From Sediminibacterium sp. (GTDB lineage Bacteria; Bacteroidota; Bacteroidia; Chitinophagales; Chitinophagaceae), in contig JAQBNJ010000548.1 in assembly GCA_028288645.1 (NCBI GenBank), forward strand, positions 1 through 5,917: a stretch of 5,917 nucleotides of DNA, written 5' to 3'. A program made the translations under genes and the position numbers. Positions within the stretch are counted from its first letter, which is position 1. Each line of letters opens with the position of its first letter. Below, piece after piece: positions 5,478 to 5,917 of this stretch. The notes beneath the pieces are model-generated. The model was given only the letters and a program-made list of their open reading frames with translations, was not told where the DNA came from and did no database searches.

Positions 5478-5917
5478 GTGTTAAAAAGCTATCATTCCTC
5501 CCCTTTTATCAAACGTTTATTAAAAAACAAAGGCGCTTCCTTTGGATTGATACTGATCGTTGTGAGTTTGCTGCTTGCATTGTTATGTTATTTTATTTCT
5601 CCCGACCCTTCTCCGAATGCCAATCGTATGATCCCGGAGATAGGTAGTAAAAAACCTGGCTATGCCGTTTTATTACTACGCACCAAACGAGATAAGGTCG
5701 TCACGCAAACTGGTTTCTTTAGAAGATTACTAAGTGGCGCAGAAGAATCTTTTCAATACACTCCCGTAACTTCTTATGCTTTACAGAACGACAGTATTGT
5801 TTACCAGAAATTTATTGATGAAGGCATTACCGAAAGAAAAGCGATCGCAAGATCATTGGCGGGCGATCCTCCCGTAATAAAACTTACTTATTATTTAGGC
5901 ACCGATAAATTCGGAAG
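5478..5917 (+). CDS. ABC transporter permease, DppC/OppC type, N-terminal part (partial at right edge)
   Basis: The frame is open from GTG 5478 to the window end (146 codons). An in-frame TAA at 5466 rules out an earlier start, and the next Met is codon 51, behind the first membrane span, so GTG is the likely start. A basic cytoplasmic tail (SPFIKRLLKNKGA, residues 8-20) precedes one span (about 22-40) ending in ISPDPSPNANR, the usual OppC_N arrangement. About 100 residues follow, longer than the usual 40-50, before YYLGTDKFG (138-146), which matches the LGTDxxGRD motif that opens the core permease domain of dipeptide and oligopeptide importers. I recall similar enlarged extracytoplasmic inserts in Bacteroidota permeases. 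It should form one membrane subunit of a peptide-type importer with a DppB-like partner and ATPases, none of them visible here. Confidence 0.85.
   Translation, partial: MLKSYHSSPFIKRLLKNKGASFGLILIVVSLLLALLCYFISPDPSPNANRMIPEIGSKKPGYAVLLLRTKRDKVVTQTGFFRRLLSGAEESFQYTPVTSYALQNDSIVYQKFIDEGITERKAIARSLAGDPPVIKLTYYLGTDKFG

Overview
The window looks like a chromosomal fragment from a member of the Bacteroidota, and my best guess is the family Chitinophagaceae. This rests on AT-rich spacers, the absence of Shine-Dalgarno motifs before any start, promoter-like TTTG / TAnnTTTG pairs, a GxxExxY-family gene remnant, CTAANNN heptad repeats in a spacer, and a peptide-type ABC permease with an enlarged extracytoplasmic insert. 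The lineage is inferred from recognition, not from a search.

Layout. Positions 1-201 (minus) hold the start of a CheY-like receiver-domain gene that runs off the left edge and lacks the usual phospho-acceptor Asp. A roughly 300-base spacer follows, with an imperfect palindrome (267-295) and a terminator (386-418) that serves the next gene. Positions 500-2290 (minus) encode a long-chain-type acyl-CoA dehydrogenase with a C-terminal extension. Upstream of it, in the same direction, is a MarR-family regulator (2387-2827), separated by a 96-base spacer filled with two opposed arrays of CTAANNN heptads. The regulator is divergent from an alpha/beta hydrolase (2912-3712, plus). The 84-base gap between them carries a perfect TTAGTT-4-AACTAA operator-like palindrome and promoter-like elements on both strands.

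A 401-base spacer follows (3713-4113). It contains a 223-base element bounded by inverted CATAG-rich repeats, and inside it a 37-codon broken N-terminus of a GxxExxY protein. A membrane-bound family 2 glycosyltransferase comes next (4114-5262, plus). A possible 30-residue single-span membrane protein converges on it (5269-5361, minus). The right edge holds the 5' part of a DppC/OppC-type permease that starts at GTG 5478.

Working model (inference). The MarR protein controls its own promoter, the downstream acyl-CoA dehydrogenase and perhaps the divergent hydrolase, forming a small lipid or fatty-acid catabolism unit. The glycosyltransferase and permease appear unrelated to it. No rRNA, tRNA or CRISPR is visible. 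I see no convincing evidence of a wholly new system. The most unusual items are the inverted-repeat element with the GxxExxY relic, the heptad arrays, the degenerate receiver and the micro-ORF.
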